This document shows positions 9,077-17,052 of a DNA stretch of 64,000 bases, one piece after another. The stretch's first letter is position 1. Each line of letters opens with the position of its first letter. The notes below the pieces were generated by a model. The model worked only from the letters and a program-made list of their open reading frames with translations. It ran no database searches and had not been told where the DNA came from. This stretch comes from Paenibacillus sophorae (GTDB lineage: Bacteria > Bacillota > Bacilli > Paenibacillales > Paenibacillaceae): assembly GCF_018966525.1 (NCBI RefSeq), contig NZ_CP076607.1:310001-374000 (forward strand), read 5' to 3'. The position numbers were made by a program, and so were the translations under genes.

Positions 9077-9343
9077 TTGGTTGTTATATACTGTAATCGT
9101 CAAAAGCGGTTTTTCGTAGTGCCATTTTCGCCAAGCTTTTATAGTACCATTTCAGGAAAGGAACCTAGCGCAGCGGAATTCTCCTTTCCGCTGCCGGAGA
9201 ATTTGCCGGAGCTTTTTGAACAGGAGTCCTTATATGCGGAAGTCCTTGAAGGCGGACGGCTCTTACTGGGCTACGGCCACTTGGATGAACGTAAAATCCG
9301 GGAAGGTGTGCGGCGGATCAAGAGTGCAATGGAACGAGGATGA
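9077..9343 (+). pseudogene. C-terminal fragment of a MocR/GntR-aminotransferase regulator
   Basis: The last about 60 residues (RLLLGYGHLDERKIREGVRR) resemble the extreme C-terminus of PLP-dependent MocR-type regulators, normally 450-500 residues long. The winged-helix DNA-binding part and the PLP site are absent. The first about 25 codons look unrelated, so the open frame is probably accidental fusion with junction DNA. It pairs head-to-head with the truncated EamA transporter. Confidence 0.5.
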
Positions 9344-9366
9344 CGCCCATGCTGGGCGAACAACAC

Positions 9367-9398
9367 AAATGGACCAGGCGATTATGCCTGGTCCATTT
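9367..9398. terminator. Strong hairpin between converging units
   Basis: A perfect 13-base stem, AAATGGACCAGGC and GCCTGGTCCATTT, with a 6-base loop. It sits after the MocR fragment and before the stop of the GH31 gene, so it can end transcription from both sides. Confidence 0.7.
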
Positions 9399-9421
9399 GC
9401 TTAGCTTGTACAACAAGCGGT

Positions 9422-12091
9422 TTAGTTAAAAATCTTAACTTTGTGGCTCTCGTTTACCGGGATTTTTACATACAGCACTTTCTCTGCGCTGTCAAAGAAG
9501 TAGCCGCTTGCCTCTTTGCCCAGTTCTTCCATGCTGGCTGCTTCAGCATATTTGTCATTGGCTGCCTCCACTTTCTTCGGCGCCGTAGCATTATGCAGCT
9601 TCAATGTGTAGGACTGAATGTCGGAAGCGTAGTTTTGAGTTTGTTTGTTCTGGCTGAACTCAATGTGGTTGCCCTTTTGATCCACGTTGAATTCGGTAAT
9701 GTTAAATTCGCCTCTGGTGTAGTCCTCGGTTTTAGCATCGTCTTCATAGAAGCTGTAAGATGCTTTGTTATCCAGATAAGTGTCGAGAATCAGGTTCGTC
9801 AATTCCTTCTCACCGGAATGCTGCTGAACTTCGCGGCGCGGGATAATCGAATCCTGCTTCACGTAGATCGGAAGCGTTCCAAGATCGGCGTCTTTGTGGA
9901 TCGTTTGTCCGCCTTCAAATACTTCGCCAGTCCAGTAGTCTACCCATTTCACGCCTTCCGGCAGGTATACGTCACGGGACGTTGCGCCTTGGTATACGAT
10001 TGGAGCCATCATCAGAGATTGGCCAAACATGAATTGGTCTTGGATATCATGAGTGTTCTGGTCCTCCTGGAACTGGTACACGAGCGGTTGGAAAATGAGA
10101 TTACCTTTTTCATGCGCATCTTTGAACGCATTGTAAAGGTAAGGCATCAATTCATAGCGCATGGAAATGTACTTGCGGCTGATATCCTCAACTTCTTTAC
10201 CGAACTGCCATGGTTCTTGTCTGCCCCATTTCAAGCTTTGAGCCGCGTCTGTTTCCATTGGGCTCTTACCGTCATTGTTGTAGTGGTCGCGGGAGAACGG
10301 ATAGAATGCGCCGACTTGAACCCAACGAGCAAACAATTCAGGTGTAGCTACAACGCCCTCGTAAGGTTTTTTCGCAAAGCCGCCGATATCGTTTCCGACC
10401 ATCGCCATACCTGTCAAACCGACATTAGCGTCTTGGAAAATCGAAATTCTAAGCATTTCCCATCTGCTCCAGTTATCGCCTGTCCAGGTTGCGGTAGCGT
10501 AACGCTGCGTACCTGTAAACGAAGCACGCGTCAAGATAAACGGACGAACGTTCGGTTTATTCGTTTTGAAAGCCTGATCTGTGGCTTGGGCCTCAGTGTG
10601 GGCGTAAACGTTATGCGCTTCTTCATGCGTTAATTTTTCACCATTGTCCGTTTCAAAAATTCTATCCAGCGGTAACGTCCAATAGTCTACCGTACTAAAG
10701 TTTGCCGGTTCGTTCATGTCGTTCCAAATGCCGTCTGCGCCTTTATCAAAGACCGGTTTATGCCATTTCGCCCACCAGTCGCGGGTTTCTTGTTTCATGA
10801 AGTTAGGGAACACGGATTTGGACGGGACGCCCCAAGGCCAAACTTTACCCAAATAGTTGGTACCATCCGGATTTTTAACCCAAAGATCCTTTTGAGTTCC
10901 CTCGGTATAAGGAATATATTCCGGTTGCCCAGGGTCAGGCACGCGAATGGCTGGATCGATGATGGAAGTATAATGGAAACCCGCATCTTTCAATTTTTTG
11001 TTCATTCCGTCCGGGTCCGGGAATTTATCGCCAAAATAGAAGTTCTTATAGTCATCCATCCATTCGATGTCAAGCATCACACCGTCAATCGGAATGTTCT
11101 TTTCACGGTAGGTTTGAGCCACTTGCTCAATATCCTTTTGATGGTAGCCCCAAGCGGATTGATGGAAGCCCATCGCCCATTCCGGCGGCATTTGCATTTT
11201 TCCGGTCAAATCCGTGTAGCGGTTTACGATGTCTTTCATTTCCGGTCCATTGATGAAGTAGTAAGTCAATTTTCCGCCATCGGCCCAGAAGTAGTAGTAG
11301 TCGTCGCTTTCAGCAGCCATGTCGTAGTAAGAACGGTAAGTATTATCGAATAAAATACCGTATGCTTTGTCGCCTTTCAACCCGATAAAGAATGGAATCG
11401 AAGAGAACGTGTATTTCGAAACCGGTTCCGGCAGATTCTCGCGGTTCCATACTCCGATTTCTTTACCGCGATGGTTCAATCCGGTTGTTTTCTGTCCGAA
11501 TCCGTAAAAATCTTCCTCTTTGTCGGTTTTCTTGAACACGTAAGGCTTGCCGTTATCGTAACCTACGCCTTGGTCCGCGTCTTCGTTGATCACATTGCCG
11601 TCTTTATCTAAATATTTAATGCCGAACGGGCTTTTGTTGATGTCTACCGTTAAGCTGTCGGACTTCAATACAATTTTCTTGTTATCTTCGGTTACTGTGA
11701 ATTTAGGAGCTTTCCAATCTGTTTTCGCGATACCGACGGAATTGAATTCTTTCTCGCCTTTCTTAACGATCGATACTTTGGAAATATCGGAAGACAGCAA
11801 ACGGATATAAGCTTCCATTTCTCCCAAATTCAACTTCACGCCGTTGTCCAGCTTTTCGACGCCTTGAACGGTCAGCTTTTGCAGATTGTTTTTATCCAAA
11901 GGTCTTTCATCATGCACTTGCTGCACGTTGCCGTTCTCATCGACCATCTTGCCTTCCCATACTTGTGCCCCGGGCGGAGCCACAAGCTCTGCAGCCTCGG
12001 AAACTAGAGGCGTTAGGGCATTGCCTGATATTAAAAATGTAGTTGCCAGTATTAATCGTGACCATTTCTTCATACGCTGTTTACGCGACAT
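9422..12091 (-). CDS. Secreted glycoside hydrolase family 31 (alpha-glucosidase/alpha-xylosidase type)
   Basis: The 889-residue protein begins with a signal peptide (lysine/arginine-rich start, hydrophobic core, LVSEAAE cleavage region near residue 34), so it is exported. Then come an N-terminal beta-sandwich, a catalytic barrel with nucleophile D458 in GIWNDMNEP, and acid/base D539 in WTGDNWS. C-terminal beta domains follow, including a DUF5110-like part. GH31 enzymes release alpha-linked glucose or xylose from oligosaccharides; the exact linkage cannot be read. The start ATG 12091 has AAGGAGTGA at 6 bases. A candidate cre lies 130 bases upstream, which would fit glucose repression. Codon use is somewhat more AT-rich than the flanking regulators. 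Confidence 0.9.
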   Translation of the reverse strand: MSRKQRMKKWSRLILATTFLISGNALTPLVSEAAELVAPPGAQVWEGKMVDENGNVQQVHDERPLDKNNLQKLTVQGVEKLDNGVKLNLGEMEAYIRLLSSDISKVSIVKKGEKEFNSVGIAKTDWKAPKFTVTEDNKKIVLKSDSLTVDINKSPFGIKYLDKDGNVINEDADQGVGYDNGKPYVFKKTDKEEDFYGFGQKTTGLNHRGKEIGVWNRENLPEPVSKYTFSSIPFFIGLKGDKAYGILFDNTYRSYYDMAAESDDYYYFWADGGKLTYYFINGPEMKDIVNRYTDLTGKMQMPPEWAMGFHQSAWGYHQKDIEQVAQTYREKNIPIDGVMLDIEWMDDYKNFYFGDKFPDPDGMNKKLKDAGFHYTSIIDPAIRVPDPGQPEYIPYTEGTQKDLWVKNPDGTNYLGKVWPWGVPSKSVFPNFMKQETRDWWAKWHKPVFDKGADGIWNDMNEPANFSTVDYWTLPLDRIFETDNGEKLTHEEAHNVYAHTEAQATDQAFKTNKPNVRPFILTRASFTGTQRYATATWTGDNWSRWEMLRISIFQDANVGLTGMAMVGNDIGGFAKKPYEGVVATPELFARWVQVGAFYPFSRDHYNNDGKSPMETDAAQSLKWGRQEPWQFGKEVEDISRKYISMRYELMPYLYNAFKDAHEKGNLIFQPLVYQFQEDQNTHDIQDQFMFGQSLMMAPIVYQGATSRDVYLPEGVKWVDYWTGEVFEGGQTIHKDADLGTLPIYVKQDSIIPRREVQQHSGEKELTNLILDTYLDNKASYSFYEDDAKTEDYTRGEFNITEFNVDQKGNHIEFSQNKQTQNYASDIQSYTLKLHNATAPKKVEAANDKYAEAASMEELGKEASGYFFDSAEKVLYVKIPVNESHKVKIFN

Positions 12092-12220
12092 TAGATCTCA
12101 CTCCTTATTCTGAATAGTTTAAAAAGCTTTCATCAAGTCAAACTCCCGGGTTTTTGGCGCCTACTACCAAGTTAGCAACAGAATTCGATACCAACAATGG
12201 GACTTACGCCTGTAAACCAC

Positions 12221-12235
12221 ATGAAACCGATTGCA
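12221..12235. promoter_or_regulatory. Candidate catabolite response element (cre)
   Basis: ATGAAACCGATTGCA fits the CcpA consensus WTGNAANCGNWNNCW at every fixed position. It lies 130-144 bases upstream of the GH31 start, on the correct side for repression of a polysaccharide-degrading enzyme. No confident -35/-10 was found near it. Confidence 0.45.
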
Positions 12236-12775
12236 AAGAAGACCAGAGAGTCACCGTCAAGCGAATTTTTCAAAGGGGGAAAACCGGGCGGGGCTTAACT
12301 TTAGGCCTGTTTAAACTCTTCTTTTACGAATTGGATAAGCATACTTATATTTCCTATATATTTGGTTTAAAATGGTAATTGGTAGTCGAGGAGCACTAAA
12401 GGACTAAACTTTTATTCGGTTTCATACCAATTCGTCAACCTTTTATTTATTTTAAATATATTAATAAATTACACTGTATCGCCGATAATTACCTTTATTA
12501 ACAAATACATATATAAAATGTAAATTAGGTACGTCTGTAATAAGCATTTCAGTGTGGGGTGAAATATTACGCTCTTTACTCAATATAAAACACCCTCCCT
12601 TTAGGCATGGACCGATGCTTGCCTGCGGTATGATTCGTATGACTGTAAAGTGCTTCATCCAGAAACGCCCATCCGTTATCGCAATGTGCTGCTGAACGCA
12701 CAAAGGGCAACCGAGTCTGTCCTTCGGCCGCCCTCATTATGTATGATCTATGCTTTGTACCTATAACATATGTTC
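12236..12775. other. Non-coding gap
   Basis: About 540 bases lie between the upstream region of the GH31 gene and the stop of the MHYT-GGDEF-EAL gene. The first half is AT-rich. An 80-codon minus-strand frame at 12461-12703 has no recognisable similarity and no convincing ribosome binding site. I see no RNA gene or clear terminator here. Confidence 0.4.
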
Positions 12776-14791
12776 CTATACCACTGCCGCGTTATCCGTA
12801 AACCACTGCCCCAGCTCGTGAACGGGCATCGGGCGTCCGTAATAGTAGCCCTGCATGACCCGGCAGCCGAGCGACTGCAGCAGTTCGATCTGCTCCGGCG
12901 TTTCCACGCCCTCCGCAACGACCTCCATATTAAGGTTGCTGGCGATGGCGATAATGTTGCTGATGATCGCTTTCTTGGAATGCATTTTGCTCTTCCTTAT
13001 GAACACCTGGTCAATCTTGAGTGTATTGACCGGGATCTCATCCAGATTGCCCAGCGAAGAGAACCCTGTACCGAAGTCATCGAGCGATACTCTGACACCA
13101 AGCCTTCGCAGCTTGGATAATTGAGCCACCGTCTCTTCCATATTGTTCATCGCAATCGACTCCGTAATTTCAAGCTCCAGATATTGCGGGTCCAGCCCGG
13201 AACGCGACAGGGCATCTACCACAACCTCATACAGATCCTCCGTCTCGAACATCCGCGCGGACATATTGATGGATACGGCGACCGAAGCGACTCCTTCCTT
13301 ATGCCAGAGCAAATTCTGGCTGCATACCTCATGCAGCATCCAGTAGGTAATGGGTACAATCAGTCCCGTCTCCTCGGCGATCGGTATGAACTCGGCCGGA
13401 GAAATAATGCCATGTTCGGGATGCCGCCAGCGGAGCAGCGCCTCCAGCCCAACCGTGACATTCATCAGCGAATCCCATTTCGGCTGGTACACAACCATGA
13501 ATTCGGATTGCGCAAGCGCCTTGCGCAGGTCCTTCTCCAGCGACATCCGGCGCAGTTGGTGCCGGTTCATCTCGGAATCGAAAATGCTGAATTTATTCTT
13601 GCCGGAATCTTTGGAAGAGTACAGCGCTGTATCCGCTGCCTTCATCAAGGAAGACCGGTCGGTCCCATGGACCGGCGCCATGCTGATGCCGACACTGGCG
13701 GTGACATACAGATCATTGTCCTGGATTCGGAAAGACTTCTTGATCTCTTGCAGAATACGCTGCGCTTCCTCCGCAGCCTCATTCGGGGAAAAGCCGGGCT
13801 CAGCGATCAAAAATTCATCCCCGCCCAAACGGAATACCTTCCCTCTTGAGCTCACGCTTTGAAGAAGCCTCGAAGCCACTTCCTGCAGCAGCATGTCGCC
13901 AATATCGTGGCCGAGTGTGTCGTTAATCGATTTGAACCGATCCAGGTCGATGAAGAACACAGCGCCGGAGCGCCCGTGAAGAAACCGGTCTTTGAAGTAG
14001 CGTTCCAGTCCGTGGCGGTTCGGTAATCCCGTTAATGGATCGTGGTAGGCCATTCGCTCAAGTACATGCCGGTCCAGGAAGACGGCTCCTCCGGTTATTC
14101 CGAACATGAACAGGGTGAGGAGAGACACACTCATCAGCAGAATAACATCACTCTGCATAAGGGAGGGACCCGGAACAAGCCAACTGCCGTGAGTACCACC
14201 GCTCGCTCCCATACTGGTATAATGAACGCTGCTTATTGCAGCACCAAGCAGCAGCGCAGAATACAGCTTCCACCAGTTAAATCCCGGCGAATCCTTGAAT
14301 CTGCCGATCAGCATAATGCCCATGCACGAGGCGATGATCGCAATCATAACAGAGATGCTCTGGCCCGGCAGATTATAACCAATTTGCGCGTCCGGCTTCA
14401 TCCAAGACCTTCCCGCGTAGTGTAAGGCGGAAATTCCCGCTCCCAGCAGCAGTCCGCCTGCCGCGCAGCGCAGGAACGTCGTCCGCTTCCCCATCGAAAT
14501 GGACAGCCCGAAGTAGCAGAAGGCGGTGCCGATAAACATCGACAGGATCGCCATACCTGCATTGTAATGTCCGCCAATCGGTAATCCGCTGGCCAAAATC
14601 CCGACATAATGCATAGCCCAAATACCGATTCCAAGCACGCAGGCTCCCGACAGAAGCCATAAACGGCGTGTCCTGGGCGATGAAGATGGAACTTGACAGA
14701 TGAGATTTAAAGCGGAATAGGACGCCAATACCGAAAGTGCGAATGAAAGCAACATAATCCATATATTATAGTGGATTCCCATATGATCCAT
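12776..14791 (-). CDS. MHYT-GGDEF-EAL membrane c-di-GMP enzyme
   Basis: The 671-residue protein has an N-terminal integral-membrane MHYT sensor. The H-Y pairs in MHYVG (60-64), LHYAG (123-127) and VHYTS (189-193) mark its repeats, which are thought to bind copper and sense gases such as O2, CO or NO. A GGDEF domain follows with intact GGDEF at 323-327 and RFKSINDTLGH, then an EAL domain with intact EAL at 450-452 and DDFGTGFSSL. Both diguanylate cyclase and phosphodiesterase motifs are intact, so net activity cannot be predicted. The start ATG 14791 has GAAGAGG upstream. A second GGDEF-EAL gene lies only 2.3 kb away. Confidence 0.9.
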   Translation of the reverse strand: MDHMGIHYNIWIMLLSFALSVLASYSALNLICQVPSSSPRTRRLWLLSGACVLGIGIWAMHYVGILASGLPIGGHYNAGMAILSMFIGTAFCYFGLSISMGKRTTFLRCAAGGLLLGAGISALHYAGRSWMKPDAQIGYNLPGQSISVMIAIIASCMGIMLIGRFKDSPGFNWWKLYSALLLGAAISSVHYTSMGASGGTHGSWLVPGPSLMQSDVILLMSVSLLTLFMFGITGGAVFLDRHVLERMAYHDPLTGLPNRHGLERYFKDRFLHGRSGAVFFIDLDRFKSINDTLGHDIGDMLLQEVASRLLQSVSSRGKVFRLGGDEFLIAEPGFSPNEAAEEAQRILQEIKKSFRIQDNDLYVTASVGISMAPVHGTDRSSLMKAADTALYSSKDSGKNKFSIFDSEMNRHQLRRMSLEKDLRKALAQSEFMVVYQPKWDSLMNVTVGLEALLRWRHPEHGIISPAEFIPIAEETGLIVPITYWMLHEVCSQNLLWHKEGVASVAVSINMSARMFETEDLYEVVVDALSRSGLDPQYLELEITESIAMNNMEETVAQLSKLRRLGVRVSLDDFGTGFSSLGNLDEIPVNTLKIDQVFIRKSKMHSKKAIISNIIAIASNLNMEVVAEGVETPEQIELLQSLGCRVMQGYYYGRPMPVHELGQWFTDNAAVV

Positions 14792-14985
14792 AAGTTAACC
14801 TCTTCACCGGTTTAATAATATTCTGATTTTGCTATGCCGCGAAACGAGCAGCGATTAATTTCGGATAGTAGGTATATGGAAAAGACCGCCAATTAATACA
14901 ATGAAAAGTTCGCGAAGAAGCTACTCTAGTTGTATTCTACTCTGTATTCAGTGGACTGTCTAAGTAAATACTGGAACTTGCCCCG

Positions 14986-15933
14986 TTATCTCGGAAGAAG
15001 CAGCGCGGCACCTAGAACGGCGATGCGTGCGGCATTCAGCAGAACGAAATTCCGCACGGATAGAATAAATGTCGCAGCCTTCTCCTGTCTTGCCGTAAAC
15101 TTCGCGAGGTTGCGGCGCAGGGGAATCCATGTCAGCAGAGGAAGCAGAACCAGAAGAGGGTGTATGCCCATAAGCAGCAGAACGGCCAAGTCCGCATAAG
15201 ACACATAATAGAGCAGTCTGAACAGAGTGAGCGCATGCTCTTTGCCGATGTAGACCGGCAGCGTATAGCGGCGGTTCTCGACATCCTCCTCAATGTCGCA
15301 GATATTGTTCGCCAGCATGATATTCGCAATCCCGAGAATGGCCGGCACCGAGAACCAGAACAGGTAGATCGTTTCCACAAGGTTCAAATGAACATGAACC
15401 CATCCCCGCTCTAGGGTCAGCAGCGCTAGTGTCCCGTCCGTATGGATATATGCGGAGATAAAGATGATGACAAAGCCCATAAACAGCCCTGAGAACAGTT
15501 CCCCGAGCGGCATCCGGGAGATAGGGATCGGCCCGAACGAATATAAAATGCCAATCAGAAAAGACAGCCCTCCCAGCAAAAAGAGGAGCAGGTTCGTCTG
15601 GGCCACAAGCAGCAGCCCGCAGCCTGCCGCCAGCAGCAGCAGCAGGACGATCGTGCCGACCACGACACTTTCCTTCAATTTGCGCCGAACGATGGGATTA
15701 TGCGTCTCATAGCCATAGCCGTACGTTCTTGACGCTTTTTTAAAATCGTAATAGTTATTGATTGCCGTTGTTGCCATATCAAAGCAGAGCAGAGATACCA
15801 GCATTAGCGCAAAGCGCCCCGCGTAAAAACTGTCGAACCGGTAAAGAGCATACAGCGTTCCCATGATGAAAGGAATCACACTCGCCGCTTTAGTCCGGAT
15901 TTCAACCAATTCCAAAAAGCTTCTCCCGTTCAC
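14986..15933 (-). CDS. menA: 1,4-dihydroxy-2-naphthoate polyprenyltransferase (UbiA family)
   Basis: The 315-residue protein is rich in transmembrane helices and carries both aspartate-rich motifs of UbiA prenyltransferases: NNYYDFKKA in the first half and NNICDIEEDVENRRYTLP in the second. These bind Mg-prenyl diphosphate. MenA attaches the isoprenoid side chain to DHNA in menaquinone synthesis at the membrane. The start is GTG 15933 with GGGGTGAGG just upstream. The assignment to MenA rather than another UbiA member is from overall similarity. The divergent neighbour is an acetate-type permease. Confidence 0.8.
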   Translation of the reverse strand: MNGRSFLELVEIRTKAASVIPFIMGTLYALYRFDSFYAGRFALMLVSLLCFDMATTAINNYYDFKKASRTYGYGYETHNPIVRRKLKESVVVGTIVLLLLLAAGCGLLLVAQTNLLLFLLGGLSFLIGILYSFGPIPISRMPLGELFSGLFMGFVIIFISAYIHTDGTLALLTLERGWVHVHLNLVETIYLFWFSVPAILGIANIMLANNICDIEEDVENRRYTLPVYIGKEHALTLFRLLYYVSYADLAVLLLMGIHPLLVLLPLLTWIPLRRNLAKFTARQEKAATFILSVRNFVLLNAARIAVLGAALLLPR

Positions 15934-16137
15934 TGCCTCACCCCAGCCTTATTCGTCATAGTTGTCATTGTAATTATACAAACGAATGTCACAAGTTCCA
16001 CTATTTTTCGATAAAATCCATCCTTCTTCATTATAGGCAAGCCCTAAGCGATGTGGTATGATAGGCTGGCTTGTGCCGGAATCGATACCATTCCGTATAA
16101 GTCAACACTTATAACCGTATTGGGGGCTTTATTGTTT

Positions 16138-16761
16138 ATGTCAGCGCAAACCTCGTCAACCCAGTCTGTCAAATGGGTCACCGCCGATCCAAGCGCGATC
16201 GGTCTGTTCGGACTGGCCATCGTCACCCTTGTGGCATCCTCACAAAAACTGGAGATCACCAGCGGCCTGAGCTATGTGATTCCATGGGCAATTTTTCTCG
16301 GTGCATTCGCCCAGCTGTTCGCCTGCATCCAGGATGCCAAGCACAACAATACCTTCGGCATGACTGCTTTCGGAGCTTATGCCTTTTTCTGGTTCGGTAT
16401 GGCCGGAAGCTGGCTGATCAAGCTTGGCGTATTCGGCACAGCACTTGCTAAAGACGTCGATCCGAAGCAGCTCGGCTTCGTCTTCCTTGGCTATCTGATT
16501 TTTACACTGTTTATGACCATTGGCGCTACCGAAACCCATAAAGTGCTGCTTATTATCTTTGCGCTGATCGATCTGCTGTTTCTCGGTTTGACCTTCGATT
16601 CTTTCGGAATCGCTGCGGAAGCCTTTCACCGGCTCGCGGCCTTCGCGGAGCTTGGCATCGGCATCGTCTCCCTGTACGGATGCGGCGCTTCCGTCTTGAA
16701 TGTCCATTTCGGACGTACGTTTCTGCCGCTCGGCGCTCCGCTGCGCATATTCAAGAAATAA
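16138..16761 (+). CDS. GPR1/FUN34/YaaH (SatP) family acetate/succinate transporter
   Basis: The 207-residue protein has six predicted helices. Near its N-terminus is ADPSAIGLFGLAI, a version of the NPAPLGL signature of the family (here D-P-S-A-I-G-L, with N changed to D). Members take up acetate or succinate with protons. The frame is open from 16051, but ATG 16138 is preferred because GGGGG lies upstream and the protein then begins just before the signature, as in relatives. It diverges from menA. Copy 2 of the double-hairpin repeat follows the stop. Confidence 0.75.
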   Translation: MSAQTSSTQSVKWVTADPSAIGLFGLAIVTLVASSQKLEITSGLSYVIPWAIFLGAFAQLFACIQDAKHNNTFGMTAFGAYAFFWFGMAGSWLIKLGVFGTALAKDVDPKQLGFVFLGYLIFTLFMTIGATETHKVLLIIFALIDLLFLGLTFDSFGIAAEAFHRLAAFAELGIGIVSLYGCGASVLNVHFGRTFLPLGAPLRIFKK

Positions 16762-16843
16762 CTACTAGGCCCGTGGCCAATCTGTTCAACGGATGTTCGC
16801 GCTGCCCCTTTAAAAGGCATACGCGGAAATCCGTTTCTTTTTT

Positions 16844-16947
16844 AAAATATAAGACAAATTGATAAGCTGAGCGCTTTTCAATTTGTCTTATATTTCTACG
16901 AGAAACGGTACCGTCCCTACAAGGACGGCGATGCCGTTTCTTCTTGT
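16844..16947 (+). repeat. Intergenic double-hairpin repeat, copy 2
   Basis: A perfect 18-base inverted repeat (16845-16862 with 16878-16895) is followed by CTACGA. A second hairpin then has outer arms GAAACGG/CCGTTTC (16902-16908, 16934-16940) and an inner CGTCC/GGACG stem, ending TTCTTGT. The sequence from CTTATATTT to GAAACG and the closing CGTTTCTTCTTGT are the same as in copy 1 (1193-1293). It lies between the permease stop and the CHASE-GGDEF-EAL start. Confidence 0.65.
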
Positions 16948-17052
16948 CTGCCAAAATCCTATTGACCTGTCGCAGTACTAATGACATGCTAGATAATAAC
17001 TTTTACCCGAGTATGCATTCATGCCTGAACTTACTCGTATCGGAGGCAGGTT

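Noticed and set aside
9443..10633. 396-codon plus-strand frame inside the GH31 gene
   Set aside because: It is the shadow of a highly conserved GH31 gene with catalytic residues on the minus strand and gives no recognisable protein.
12461..12703. 80-codon minus-strand frame in the gap before the MHYT gene
   Set aside because: No ribosome binding site of quality, no domain, and unusual composition for a coding region here.
12690..12740. c-di-GMP (GEMM) riboswitch near the MHYT-GGDEF-EAL gene
   Set aside because: ACAAAGGGCAACCGAG recalls the start of GEMM, but the GGGACGCAAAGCC core is absent and no gene starts downstream on that strand.
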